Origin: Pseudomonadota bacterium
GTDB lineage: Bacteria > Pseudomonadota > Gammaproteobacteria > Legionellales > Legionellaceae
Length of the DNA: 37,015 nt
Reading direction: 5' to 3'
NCBI GenBank assembly: GCA_020051095.1
Contig: JAGVJN010000048.1
Span: 1-37,015 of the forward strand
In this document: one piece after another, positions 16,249 through 24,601 of the stretch
Numbering within the stretch: the first letter of the stretch is position 1
Layout of the letters: every line of letters starts with the position of its first letter
Notes under the pieces: generated by a model
Seen by the model: the letters and a program-made list of their open reading frames with translations, nothing else
Told to the model about the DNA's origin: nothing
Databases searched by the model: none
Program-made: the position numbers and the translations under genes

Positions 16249-17859
16249 ATGCCTACATTAATTAAAGAACAGGTTGATATCTATCAACTACCCAAAGTCG
16301 ATGACACCTATAGCAAAGACAATTCTGAAGTCACCATTGGTGATTTGCATGGCAATGCCATGAAATTAATGTTTATGCTGGTGAAACATGGTGCGGTTAA
16401 GGGAATAAGCAATGGTGATTATCAAAAGCTTGTCGAGATATACTCAAAATCATACGATAAGCTAACTCAACAAGACCTAAAAGAATTTAACCAACTATTA
16501 GACAAACTAACCTTCAACCCAGCGATTGGCATTCGTTTAATTGGTGATGAATTAGCCGACCGCGGGTCAAATGACTATTTTACCTTAAAGATTCTGCAAA
16601 AGCTCCGACAAAATAATGTCCCTGTCGAGATTACTATCTCCAATCATAGTGTCGAGTTCGTGGAGGCATGTGAAAAATTCAAAGAAAATAAACACCTTAA
16701 ACCACCCATGCTACAATATGGCCATGCCAGCTCATTATACGATTTACAAGCGCTCATTGAAAAGAAATTGGTCTCAAGTGAGGAAATTCTCGCTATTGCC
16801 GACACGGTCTATACTCCTACCCTAAAAGCAATCAGCTATTCACTCAGTGAAGATAACAGTGAAATAACTATCTATAGTCACGCAGGGATAGGCTTAAACA
16901 ATATCAAGCGTTTGGCTGTAAAGCTCGGCGTTGACTATCAAGATGACTCTGCTCAAGCGATTGCCAAAACGATTGATCAAATCAATGACGTGGTTAAGAA
17001 GCATGTCGCTAAGAAGTCCTTACATACCTTGTATACCCATGAAGGCATGTGGGCAGGCTATGAAGGTTATGTTCCTGAAACAGACCCCTTGGCTTTCATT
17101 ATTTGGAACAGGGATTACAGCAAGCTATCGCGCCCAAAAGAGCACCATGGCTATCGAATTAATTATGTCCACGGACATGATAGCGGTGACCTCACCAAAG
17201 ATAACATCTATAATTTAGATGGAAATTTGGGTAAGACATTAACGTTTAATCAAGGCGAATACACCGCTCTCTATTCCCCCCATAATACCATTTCGCTTGC
17301 GGCTGAGCCTGAAAAAACAGATTCTAAAAGCTTGACGCTTGATACCAAAACCCAAGCAACATTATCGTCTGATGAGATGCCGCCAGTAGAATTATCTCAT
17401 AGTCAAAAAGATCCGACTGTTATCAATTTAGAGGATATGCAACGTATTTTCGTAGCAAACCTTGACCTGATTGATGCTAAACGAAAAGAATTTTTAGCTA
17501 GAGGGGAACAGGATGCCTTTCAGGCTGCAGATAAATTATACGATACTGTCAAATGGCAATATGATAATTTAACTAAACTAAAAGACAAAACCCCACAGGA
17601 CATAGAACAATTCAAGAAAAATTGCCAAACGGCCATCAATGATGCCCGCCCCGTATTAGAAAAACACCGCGGATGGAAACAAATTCTTGGTCACCTGGCC
17701 CTAGCAGTTATTGGATTAGGTGTCTTTTATGCGATTGGTTTGGCCGCTTATAAAATTTCTGGCGCGCAGTTTTCCATTTTTAAGACTGACTCGCATAAAA
17801 AATTGGATGCGCTTGAAGAATCGCTTAACAACATGACAAAACCATCTAATTCTCAATAA
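16249..17859 (+). CDS. WipA/WipB-like PPP-fold phosphatase, effector candidate
   Basis: Residues 28-345 carry calcineurin-type metallophosphatase motifs in order: GDLHGN (31-36), GDELADRG (99-106), SNHSVEF (131-137, in place of GNHE), SHAGIGLN (H211) and VHGHD (307-311). The metal ligands are therefore all present. Residues about 395-475 form a coiled coil, a hydrophobic segment follows (about 480-502, HLALAVIGLGVFYAIGLAAY), and the polar tail contains LDALEESLNN, compatible with a C-terminal Dot/Icm signal. This architecture resembles the Legionella WipA/WipB phosphatase effectors, which I infer as nearest relatives. A PmrA box lies upstream. A strong terminator follows at 17874. Confidence 0.8.
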   Translation: MPTLIKEQVDIYQLPKVDDTYSKDNSEVTIGDLHGNAMKLMFMLVKHGAVKGISNGDYQKLVEIYSKSYDKLTQQDLKEFNQLLDKLTFNPAIGIRLIGDELADRGSNDYFTLKILQKLRQNNVPVEITISNHSVEFVEACEKFKENKHLKPPMLQYGHASSLYDLQALIEKKLVSSEEILAIADTVYTPTLKAISYSLSEDNSEITIYSHAGIGLNNIKRLAVKLGVDYQDDSAQAIAKTIDQINDVVKKHVAKKSLHTLYTHEGMWAGYEGYVPETDPLAFIIWNRDYSKLSRPKEHHGYRINYVHGHDSGDLTKDNIYNLDGNLGKTLTFNQGEYTALYSPHNTISLAAEPEKTDSKSLTLDTKTQATLSSDEMPPVELSHSQKDPTVINLEDMQRIFVANLDLIDAKRKEFLARGEQDAFQAADKLYDTVKWQYDNLTKLKDKTPQDIEQFKKNCQTAINDARPVLEKHRGWKQILGHLALAVIGLGVFYAIGLAAYKISGAQFSIFKTDSHKKLDALEESLNNMTKPSNSQ

Positions 17860-17873
17860 TCGTCTCTTATAGC

Positions 17874-17905
17874 ACTTAGACATGCTTTTGCATGTCTAAG
17901 TCTTT
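17874..17905 (+). terminator. Rho-independent terminator
   Basis: ACTTAGACATGC (17874-17885) and GCATGTCTAAGT (17890-17901) form a perfect 12-bp stem with a TTTT loop, followed by CTTTTCCC. It terminates the phosphatase gene 14 bases after its stop and lies in front of the convergent uppP. Confidence 0.9.
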
Positions 17906-17917
17906 TCCCTTTAAGCA

Positions 17918-18700
17918 TCAATAATCAAGCCAAACGGCTAAGCCAATGGCTAATATAATTCGATACACCACAAACGGCCAAAAACCGATGCGCTCGATAA
18001 AACGAAGAAATAATGCAATACAGCCATAAGCACTTAGCATTGAAATGACGATGGCCATGCCTAATTGAATCCAATCAACAGGCAGGGTCTGTTGGGCTAA
18101 TTTTAACCCTTCATAACCTGAGGCTAACAGAATAATTGGAATTGCCAATAAGAAGGAAAATCGGCTAGCTTGTTGGCGAGAAAGTCCTCCTAATAAACCG
18201 GTGGTCATCGTGATTCCCGACCTTGAAGTACCTGGAATTAGGGCTAAAATTTGCGATAACCCGATGACAAACATCATGCTCAAGGTTAGCGTCTTTTTTT
18301 GCGGTAAACGCGAATCATACCAATCAGCCAAACCAAGCAATAATCCGAACAATAACGTTGTGGCGATGATAACCGGTGGGGAGCGTAGATAAGTGCTAAT
18401 AAAATCACTATATATAAATCCAACCAAGGCACATGGGATCGTGGCAACTAAAATACCATAAGCCAAACGGCTATGATCGTTTGACTTAAACAGCCCTTGT
18501 ATAAGCGGCCCTATCTCCTTACGAAAATACAAAAGCACCGCAAATAACGTCCCAAAATGAACAGCCACATCAAATGCCAATCCTTGATCAGGCCAATGCA
18601 AAATTTGGCTAGTTAAGATCAAATGAGCAGAACTAGAAATAGGCAAAAATTCCGTAACACCTTGGACAAGCGCAAGAATAATGGTTTGACAGTCATTCAT
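17918..18700 (-). CDS. uppP: Undecaprenyl-diphosphatase
   Basis: The 260-residue membrane protein has both UppP/BacA signatures: VTEFLPISSSAHL with the catalytic-region Glu17, and PGTSRSG at 156-162. Eight or so membrane segments fit the family. It dephosphorylates undecaprenyl pyrophosphate to recycle the lipid carrier for peptidoglycan and other envelope polymers, and confers bacitracin tolerance. I choose the ATG at 18700 (MNDCQTIILALVQG) because homologues start just before that helix; the frame extends to 18739. It is monocistronic and convergent with the phosphatase gene. Confidence 0.95.
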   Translation of the reverse strand: MNDCQTIILALVQGVTEFLPISSSAHLILTSQILHWPDQGLAFDVAVHFGTLFAVLLYFRKEIGPLIQGLFKSNDHSRLAYGILVATIPCALVGFIYSDFISTYLRSPPVIIATTLLFGLLLGLADWYDSRLPQKKTLTLSMMFVIGLSQILALIPGTSRSGITMTTGLLGGLSRQQASRFSFLLAIPIILLASGYEGLKLAQQTLPVDWIQLGMAIVISMLSAYGCIALFLRFIERIGFWPFVVYRIILAIGLAVWLDY

Positions 18701-18890
18701 CGTGTTGGCAAAAAAAATTAACCTGTATCCATTACACACAAAATTGTCCCAAAAGCCAACCCCTTACCTTTAAAATTTAACTTATGCGCATAAGGTCTTT
18801 TCCTATTGCTAAAAACCTGCAACAATTAACCACTTGATGATAAAGCCAATCACTAAGCAACTGTCGCTTAGCATCAGCATGGAGCTAAAT

Positions 18891-20030
18891 ATGAATAAAA
18901 AATTATCAATTATTACCGCCGTACTTGGCATAACCGCCCTTCTGGGGGTTGTCGCCATTATTGGTCAAGCTCACTTAAGCGATAATAAGGCGCTCGATAA
19001 AATTTCGTTAGATGCCAAAGCGGCTAAATTTGTTAAGAAAAATCCGGTTAAAGCGATGATCTATGGACTCTGGGTGAACGGGCAGCCAGTCAGTATCAAC
19101 GCACTGGGTGAATCGATGACACAAGTGCCAGCCAATACCAAAATGCATGTCAGAATTGGCGGGATAACCGAACCCATGTTAACGACGTTGTTGATGCAAT
19201 TAGTCGACAATAAACAAGTGGCTTTGGATGATTCGATTGCCAAGTGGTTTCCTAATTTACCCAATGCCAACCAAGTCACGTTGCATATGTTAGCTAATGG
19301 TACCAGCGGTTACCCCGATTATGTGTATAACGAAACGTTTATGGATAAAGAACTCTCAGAACCATTTAAACATTGGACATCGAATGAATTAATAGACTAT
19401 GCCATGGAAAAAGAGCCGCTATTTGAACCGGGTTCTAATCAACATTATTCGCATACAGATTATGTCTTATTAGGTGAAATTATCAGTCAAATTCAAAAAC
19501 AACCGATTGCTCAAATCTTTGAAGAAATGATTTTTCGAAAATCGGAGATGCACAACACGGCATTTAATTTAACCCCCGAAATCCCTTCACCTGTTTTACA
19601 TGCCTTTAGTCAAGACCGCAAAATCTATGAAGATTCGACATTTTGGGATCCTTCTTGGACGTCAACTTCCGGCGCAATCACCTCCACCATTGGCGATCTG
19701 GGTAAATGGGGCCAAGACTTTATGGAAGGTGATTTTTTGACCCCCGCGGCAAACGCACAATTAAGAGCACCCGATACTGTCGGTAAAGGAAACAATAAGC
19801 CTGATTTATATTTTGCCATGGGGTTTGGCGTTGCCAATCATTGGCTTATTCAAAACCCAAGTTTTGGTGGTTATAGCGGAATTTTTGCCATTCTACCTGA
19901 AAAGCAAATTGTATTTGTGGCATTCAACACACAACAAGAGTCCGATAAAGACGATGTCAACTACAGTCAAGTCTTTTGGCAGCAAATTGCTTCGAATTTA
20001 GCCCCGGAATACCCATTACCAGCCATTTAA
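18891..20030 (+). CDS. Beta-lactamase-fold protein with altered catalytic motifs
   Basis: A signal anchor (residues 1-25) precedes a serine-hydrolase/class-C-beta-lactamase fold, recognised from QLVDNKQVALDDSIAKWFPN, the ML-N-TSGYPDY block (equivalent to LLTHTSG) and the C-terminal AMGFGVANHW region. The family's catalytic SxxK should lie in RIGSITK; here the segment reads RIGGITEP, so Ser is Gly91 and Lys is Glu94. The YxN position reads YSH (186-188), and the last motif, normally HxG, reads GGYSG. The fold seems intact but the known chemistry should not be possible. The ATG at 18891 has GGAG 7 bases upstream; the frame extends to 18834. A terminator follows at 20090. Confidence 0.85.
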   Translation: MNKKLSIITAVLGITALLGVVAIIGQAHLSDNKALDKISLDAKAAKFVKKNPVKAMIYGLWVNGQPVSINALGESMTQVPANTKMHVRIGGITEPMLTTLLMQLVDNKQVALDDSIAKWFPNLPNANQVTLHMLANGTSGYPDYVYNETFMDKELSEPFKHWTSNELIDYAMEKEPLFEPGSNQHYSHTDYVLLGEIISQIQKQPIAQIFEEMIFRKSEMHNTAFNLTPEIPSPVLHAFSQDRKIYEDSTFWDPSWTSTSGAITSTIGDLGKWGQDFMEGDFLTPAANAQLRAPDTVGKGNNKPDLYFAMGFGVANHWLIQNPSFGGYSGIFAILPEKQIVFVAFNTQQESDKDDVNYSQVFWQQIASNLAPEYPLPAI

Positions 20031-20089
20031 GTATATCGAATCAATCCACAGACAGGATGGTTTGATTAAAATACGCCAACACCAAAATT

Positions 20090-20115
20090 AGTAGCCCGTA
20101 GTAGGGCTACTTTTT
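20090..20115 (+). terminator. Rho-independent terminator
   Basis: AGTAGCCC (20090-20097) pairs perfectly with GGGCTACT (20104-20111) across a 6-base loop and is followed by TTTTCC. It ends the preceding serine-hydrolase-fold gene 60 bases after its stop. Confidence 0.85.
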
Positions 20116-20243
20116 CCTCTGTCCCTTTTCAAATAAATCTCACCAAAGCAGCATTAAGTTTATTTTATTTGCATGATGTATAATATTTATATAATTAATG
20201 CTATGATGCTGTTTTTTAATTCATCTCAAATTTGGAGAATATA

Positions 20244-21755
20244 ATGGTCGATATCATTAGCACACCCACTGGCCAAGAGAATACTTTCGGACAAAACGAC
20301 ACAGGTTTTGCTTATTATGAAACGACAAATAGCGCGTGGCGAGGGAGACAGGAAGATGCATTAGTTTGTCTTAGCGATCTAGAAAAAGAAAGCAATTTAC
20401 AAAACTTAACACCCCAACAATTCGGCGAACGCCTTTGGTCAACGCATATGCAACTGGATGCGCAATCCAAAGAGCAAAATAAGGGTGGAGGTACAACCGC
20501 TTCTTCAAACTTTTATGATGGCAAAGGAAACATCATCACGGCAACACTCGCGGATGCTTCTGCTTTTGCAGTGTTTTATGGAAAAGACCGGTCCGTCTTA
20601 AAAGTTGTTAGATTAAATTCAATTACGCATAAACCGACTGATGCTAGCGAATCAAAAAGGATAAAGGATTTAGGTGGTTTCGTATTCATGGGAAGGGTAT
20701 CTGGCTCTTTGGCTGTATCCCGCGCCATTGGTGATCATGATTATGTAGGCAATGATAAAGCACCGCTAGTTTGTGCTGAATCCCAGATCGACATCATCTC
20801 CATAGACGAATTAACAATGGATGTGAAAGGTGAAATTGAGTCGATTGAAATTATTAGCACGTGTGATGGGTTTACGGATGGGGCGACAGATCAAAGTAAA
20901 GAAGGACATGAAGCCTATTTAAAAAGTTGCCTTGAACAAAGTGATATTAAAGGAAAACAAGGTCAAGCGTTATGCGAAGCTTTAGTCAATCGCGCAAAAA
21001 TGGATGGATCAAAAGATAATATTTCAGTGGCGACACAAACAATTTATGCCCATGGTAAAATTTCAGATAAGCCTGCCTTTATGGGTATCTATGATGGTCA
21101 TGGCGGTGCTGACACTTCCATCTTCGTTGCTGAAAATATCGGTCAAGTGTTCCGCGCACAATGTGCATTATCAGAAAGTGACTATGCCAAAAATGAATTT
21201 AGCGTCAATAAGCATAAAGATGCTTATGAGCGGGATCACAAACCCAGCGCGCATAAAACCGCTAGTCCTGTGACTGGGAGCTCACACACAGATTCGACCA
21301 CATACGAATCAACGCCCGTTGTGAGCAAATCAAATGATGAAAAAGTTAAAGATTTTTTAACAGAAACATTTATCCCTTTACTGCAAAATTTCAAAGACCT
21401 TTATATCACTTTACCCGACGACTCTGAGGAAAAGGCAGCATTACTGTCCTTTATTACAAACGTAGAGAAAGAAAAAACAAACTGGGATTTACATCTTCAA
21501 AATACGAAAGCGTTCATTGATAATTGCAGAGTCCATGTCGCAACGGCACAAAAAAGTGAGTTGAAAAATCATGCCGATGTTAATGTGTTATTTAAACTCT
21601 TTATCAAAGCTATCAATTGGCTGGCATCCTTTATTTTTGAAGAGCCATTGATTAAAACAAAGACCTATAGCGATTTAAGCTTATTCAAAACGGCTGTTGA
21701 ATCAGTCGAAAAAGATGCTCAAGAAAATAAGCCTCAAAAAGGTAACAATTTATAA
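20244..21755 (+). CDS. PP2C-type phosphatase with rearranged domain order
   Basis: This 503-residue protein carries every main PP2C (PPM) motif, but out of order: RGRQED (33-38), GGGTTASS (81-88), LADAS in place of VGDSR (102-106), THKP (128-131), ESKRI..GG (136-145), VSGSLAVSRAIGD (152-164), CDGFTD (207-212), GSKDNISVA (255-263), and only then FMGIYDGHGGAD (279-290), which in ordinary PP2C enzymes lies between the first two. All metal-binding Asp/Glu positions are kept, so it could be an active Mn/Mg-dependent Ser/Thr phosphatase. Residues 340-503 are helical and unrecognised. The ATG at 20244 has GGAG 6 bases upstream; TATAAT lies at 20179-20184. Effector status is inferred from the eukaryote-like domain and the neighbourhood. 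Confidence 0.88.
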   Translation: MVDIISTPTGQENTFGQNDTGFAYYETTNSAWRGRQEDALVCLSDLEKESNLQNLTPQQFGERLWSTHMQLDAQSKEQNKGGGTTASSNFYDGKGNIITATLADASAFAVFYGKDRSVLKVVRLNSITHKPTDASESKRIKDLGGFVFMGRVSGSLAVSRAIGDHDYVGNDKAPLVCAESQIDIISIDELTMDVKGEIESIEIISTCDGFTDGATDQSKEGHEAYLKSCLEQSDIKGKQGQALCEALVNRAKMDGSKDNISVATQTIYAHGKISDKPAFMGIYDGHGGADTSIFVAENIGQVFRAQCALSESDYAKNEFSVNKHKDAYERDHKPSAHKTASPVTGSSHTDSTTYESTPVVSKSNDEKVKDFLTETFIPLLQNFKDLYITLPDDSEEKAALLSFITNVEKEKTNWDLHLQNTKAFIDNCRVHVATAQKSELKNHADVNVLFKLFIKAINWLASFIFEEPLIKTKTYSDLSLFKTAVESVEKDAQENKPQKGNNL

Positions 21756-21786
21756 TTCGTTATAAGAGATAGGTATTAATTTTGCC

Positions 21787-21813
21787 GGTGCAAAGAGAGA
21801 GAATCTTTGCACC
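21787..21813 (+). terminator. Hairpin after PP2C gene, possible terminator
   Basis: GGTGCAAAG (21787-21795) and CTTTGCACC (21805-21813) form a perfect 9-bp stem with a 9-base loop, 32 bases after the stop. There is no T-run behind it, so rho-independent activity is doubtful. The GTGCCC repeat element abuts it. Confidence 0.4.
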
Positions 21814-21974
21814 AGACAAAAACTGATATCTAGTTCGTGCCCGTGCCCGAATTTTAATGGGCACAGTTCTCTATTTTTCGGTGGACTGCTTTAATATCTA
21901 AGTTTATCTTTTAATTCTATAAAACCGGGCACGGGCTCGGACGCGGGCACGTATAAGTTCTTTGTGTTCTGCAG
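21811..21974. repeat. GTGCCC-arm MITE-like repeat, copy 1
   Basis: This is nearly the same sequence as 24699-24881. The order is: GACAAAAACTGATATCTAGT, an arm of GTGCCC units (two here), a conserved core of about 75 bases starting GAATTTTAATGGGCACAG, then an arm of complementary GGGCAC/GGGCTC-like units, and a TAGTTCTTTGT-like end. Its right end (TTTGTGTTCTG) is more decayed than in copy 2. No coding capacity is evident. Confidence 0.75.
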
Positions 21975-22002
21975 TTACAAAGTGAGAGAATATGAAATCA
22001 AG

Positions 22003-22027
22003 ATTCCTTAAGGTTTCCTTAAGGAAT
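22003..22027. promoter_or_regulatory. 25-bp palindrome upstream of the 772-aa gene
   Basis: ATTCCTTAAGG (22003-22013), a TTT spacer, and CCTTAAGGAAT (22017-22027) form a perfect inverted repeat; each arm also contains the self-complementary CCTTAAGG. A TAGAAT at 22034-22039 may be the -10, which would put the palindrome over the -35. It is probably a regulator-binding site. Confidence 0.5.
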
Positions 22028-22072
22028 AGATGATAGAATATTGATCACTATGCACTACAATGGAGCGGAACA

Positions 22073-24391
22073 ATGGGCAATACTCAAAATGAACCCTCCA
22101 CGACGCCTGCCCCTGAAACACCCCAAACTAACCTTACCAGCATAGACACTATCCTATCTAAAAGTCGCTACGCCTTTGTCGATGAAGAAGCGAAGAAAAT
22201 GAGTCAAGATATTCGCGAGTCTTTAGCCTATATCGATGAACATCCTTGGCGAACTTTTTTCTGGCATTTGGTGCCATTTTCATCCGCGTTTTGTCCCTAT
22301 AATGATAAAATTTTCAAAATTCTGAGAGAATATATACGACTGGGGCTTGATGATATCGATGGTGAAAAAGTCGCTGAACGTTTTGATATGATTACTGAGT
22401 TAAACCAGTACTTACAATCATTGCATCTACAAGCAGACTCTGACCTGAAGGACAAAGTCGTCTGTGCGGCGTTTATGGATAAATTATATGAAGTCTATGA
22501 CGTTTTAGTCAGCAATGGCTTAGAAGACACCCATCCAGGGCAAGCCAAAAAAATCAAAAAGCTACTACATCACCTCGCCGAAGACTATCAAATAGAAGAT
22601 GGCAAGCGCATTATTAACTTACGAAAACTCTATCGAAAACTCAAAAAGCAATATGCTGAAGAAGATAATAGAACCGTTAATGAACGCTTAAAAGACTGGT
22701 GGTATGGAACGAAACCGGATCACTTTCCTCATGAGAAGTATGCCCATATCGAAGCCATGATAAATGGCGGGATGTATGCTCAGACCTATATGTTGGTTGA
22801 TCACTTAGCGGAAAAAGATCTTACCGAAGAAGAGCGAGTTGCGATTGCAAACGAGCAACGTTCAACAATACCAAATGCTATCCTAAAGGCCAGAAGGAAA
22901 TGGAAAAAGATCATCAGTTATGCCGCCTTCTTTTGTGCTTTTATCGTGGGTATTGGTGAAGGATTCGCAGCAGCCGTCATGTTTAGCTATATTCCTGTAA
23001 TCCCAGCCTTACTGACCATTGGCGTTTGCGGATTTTTAGTGAATTACGTTCTCTTCCATGATTCTTGCGAGGAAACATTAAAAAAACTGTTTTTGCTCAA
23101 ATTATTCAAAGATAAGAACGGTGACAGCGTTTCTTTGATCAAAAAAGCACTGATCATCGCATCACTAATCATCGCCATATCCGGTGCACTTTCAATCAGC
23201 TTTCTATCCTACTCAACAGCAAGTACTGCGATAGCAGCGGTCATGGCGGGCTTAGGAATTGCTGCCCCTCCAATTTTGATAATCAGTTTAGCGGGAATCA
23301 TTGCTGGAGTAACGGCCATAGCACTCACCTGTGCATTTTTTGTGATTTTTGCCGATTTGATAGCAAATGAGCGCTATAAAGAAATCTGGCAATATTTTAA
23401 AGATATCTTTCTGATGCCTGGCTTTAAAACGGCCTCGTTTTCACAATGGGCACAACACTTGCTCAAAATTGCCGTTAATTTAGTCGTGCTGGTAGCGATG
23501 ACTTCTGTTTTCGTAGTCGCTTGTATTGCCACAGCCGGCTTATATCACCAAAAAGCCTTGTTATTCTTACAGTCTACCTTAAAAGCAGGCAGTTCATTTA
23601 GCCAATGGTTTGCAGCTGTATTCATTGACGGAATTGCCGTTGGTATTAACTTTAATTACTTCAATGCGGTTTATTTAGCAAAATTTGCCGCATCCTTAAG
23701 CGATACAATACTCGAGGGAATCTATACTATCCCTAAAATCATAAAAGGCATTGTCAAAGCGATTTTTCATCCGATTCAAGCGAGCCAAGCATTCAAACAC
23801 AGTTTTGATGCGAAGTCGGAAAGTATCCTGCGCTCGTTGGAGCGCCCCATCAGCTTCATGGATGGGTTAAGCTTAGCCTTTAAAAAGTATGGGTTATTGT
23901 TTTCAGCCTTTTGGAATAGCTTAGGACAAGCCATCGGTTTAGGGACTGACGACCAAAGCATCAAAATTTATCAAAATTTTACCGGTTCTAACATTGCTTC
24001 AGCAGCCTTATCCCTTTCCACCGCAGCGGGTGTCAACTCAGCAGCAGCAGGGATGGAATCGATTTTTGAAGAATGTGCTACAGGCGTTAAAGCAACCGAA
24101 GCCACGTTAACAGACACCAGTCGCAAAACAGCGATTGAGTGGTTAGACAAGGGGCAGGTTGTCAGCAACACCGGAGAAGTGAAAGCGTATACCTATGAGA
24201 ATATACAGCAATATCAACAGCAACTTGCCATCGAGCGCGCCGCTGCACGAAGACAAGGTCTGCATGCTGCATTTCCCTGTCATAAAGGCAACTGTGTCAG
24301 TACTTTGTCAATGTTTAACAAAGCCAACCCACATGCCAAGACAACACCTTATGCCCCAGATATTGCAGCTGAGCAACACTACGGTGCTTAA
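22073..24391 (+). CDS. Large multipass membrane orphan, 772 aa
   Basis: No family is recognised. Residues 1-275 are polar and helical, with a Thr/Pro-rich start and basic/acidic helices (KKIKKLLHHLAEDYQIEDGK, LRKLYRKLKKQYAEEDN). About seven hydrophobic segments follow: roughly 280-303, 305-328, 358-380, 384-407, 408-430, 463-489 and 510-535. Amphipathic segments continue to about 640. The C-terminal 130 residues are polar with Ala/Gln-rich helix and a Cys pair in FPCHKGNCVS. No signal peptide is present. The ATG at 22073 has GGAGCGG upstream. Its size, N-terminal cytosolic region and setting among other orphans make it an effector candidate, which is inference. Confidence 0.8.
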   Translation: MGNTQNEPSTTPAPETPQTNLTSIDTILSKSRYAFVDEEAKKMSQDIRESLAYIDEHPWRTFFWHLVPFSSAFCPYNDKIFKILREYIRLGLDDIDGEKVAERFDMITELNQYLQSLHLQADSDLKDKVVCAAFMDKLYEVYDVLVSNGLEDTHPGQAKKIKKLLHHLAEDYQIEDGKRIINLRKLYRKLKKQYAEEDNRTVNERLKDWWYGTKPDHFPHEKYAHIEAMINGGMYAQTYMLVDHLAEKDLTEEERVAIANEQRSTIPNAILKARRKWKKIISYAAFFCAFIVGIGEGFAAAVMFSYIPVIPALLTIGVCGFLVNYVLFHDSCEETLKKLFLLKLFKDKNGDSVSLIKKALIIASLIIAISGALSISFLSYSTASTAIAAVMAGLGIAAPPILIISLAGIIAGVTAIALTCAFFVIFADLIANERYKEIWQYFKDIFLMPGFKTASFSQWAQHLLKIAVNLVVLVAMTSVFVVACIATAGLYHQKALLFLQSTLKAGSSFSQWFAAVFIDGIAVGINFNYFNAVYLAKFAASLSDTILEGIYTIPKIIKGIVKAIFHPIQASQAFKHSFDAKSESILRSLERPISFMDGLSLAFKKYGLLFSAFWNSLGQAIGLGTDDQSIKIYQNFTGSNIASAALSLSTAAGVNSAAAGMESIFEECATGVKATEATLTDTSRKTAIEWLDKGQVVSNTGEVKAYTYENIQQYQQQLAIERAAARRQGLHAAFPCHKGNCVSTLSMFNKANPHAKTTPYAPDIAAEQHYGA

Positions 24392-24424
24392 TATTAATCC
24401 TTAACATAACGCGTCCATATTAAT

Positions 24425-24601
24425 TTATTTTGTCTTCTCCACCAGGGGTGATCTGATTGACGGAGCAGGGCCTAAGTAGGTCGTATGAGTCAGTTCTGAA
24501 TTATATGGACTATAGGCCTGTTCGCTATTGTCACTTGTTTGAGTTGTTTGACAAGCAGAAAGCCCCACGACAGTGGCAATTAACAGCAAAATGATCTTCA
24601 T
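24425..24601 (-). CDS. Small predicted lipoprotein
   Basis: The 58-residue product starts MKIILLLIATVVGLSACQTT: a short hydrophobic signal with the lipobox LSAC, so the mature lipoprotein is only about 41 polar residues rich in Ser, Thr and Pro. The frame extends to 24619, but the ATG at 24601 gives a normal signal peptide. Function is unknown. It converges on the 772-residue gene. Confidence 0.65.
   Translation of the reverse strand: MKIILLLIATVVGLSACQTTQTSDNSEQAYSPYNSELTHTTYLGPAPSIRSPLVEKTK

Noticed and set aside
24387..24405. CTTAATATT followed by CTTAAC, resembling a PmrA box
   Set aside because: The second half-site is 13 bases from the first instead of 11 and is imperfect; the site sits on the stop codon of the 772-residue gene, with no gene starting downstream on that strand.
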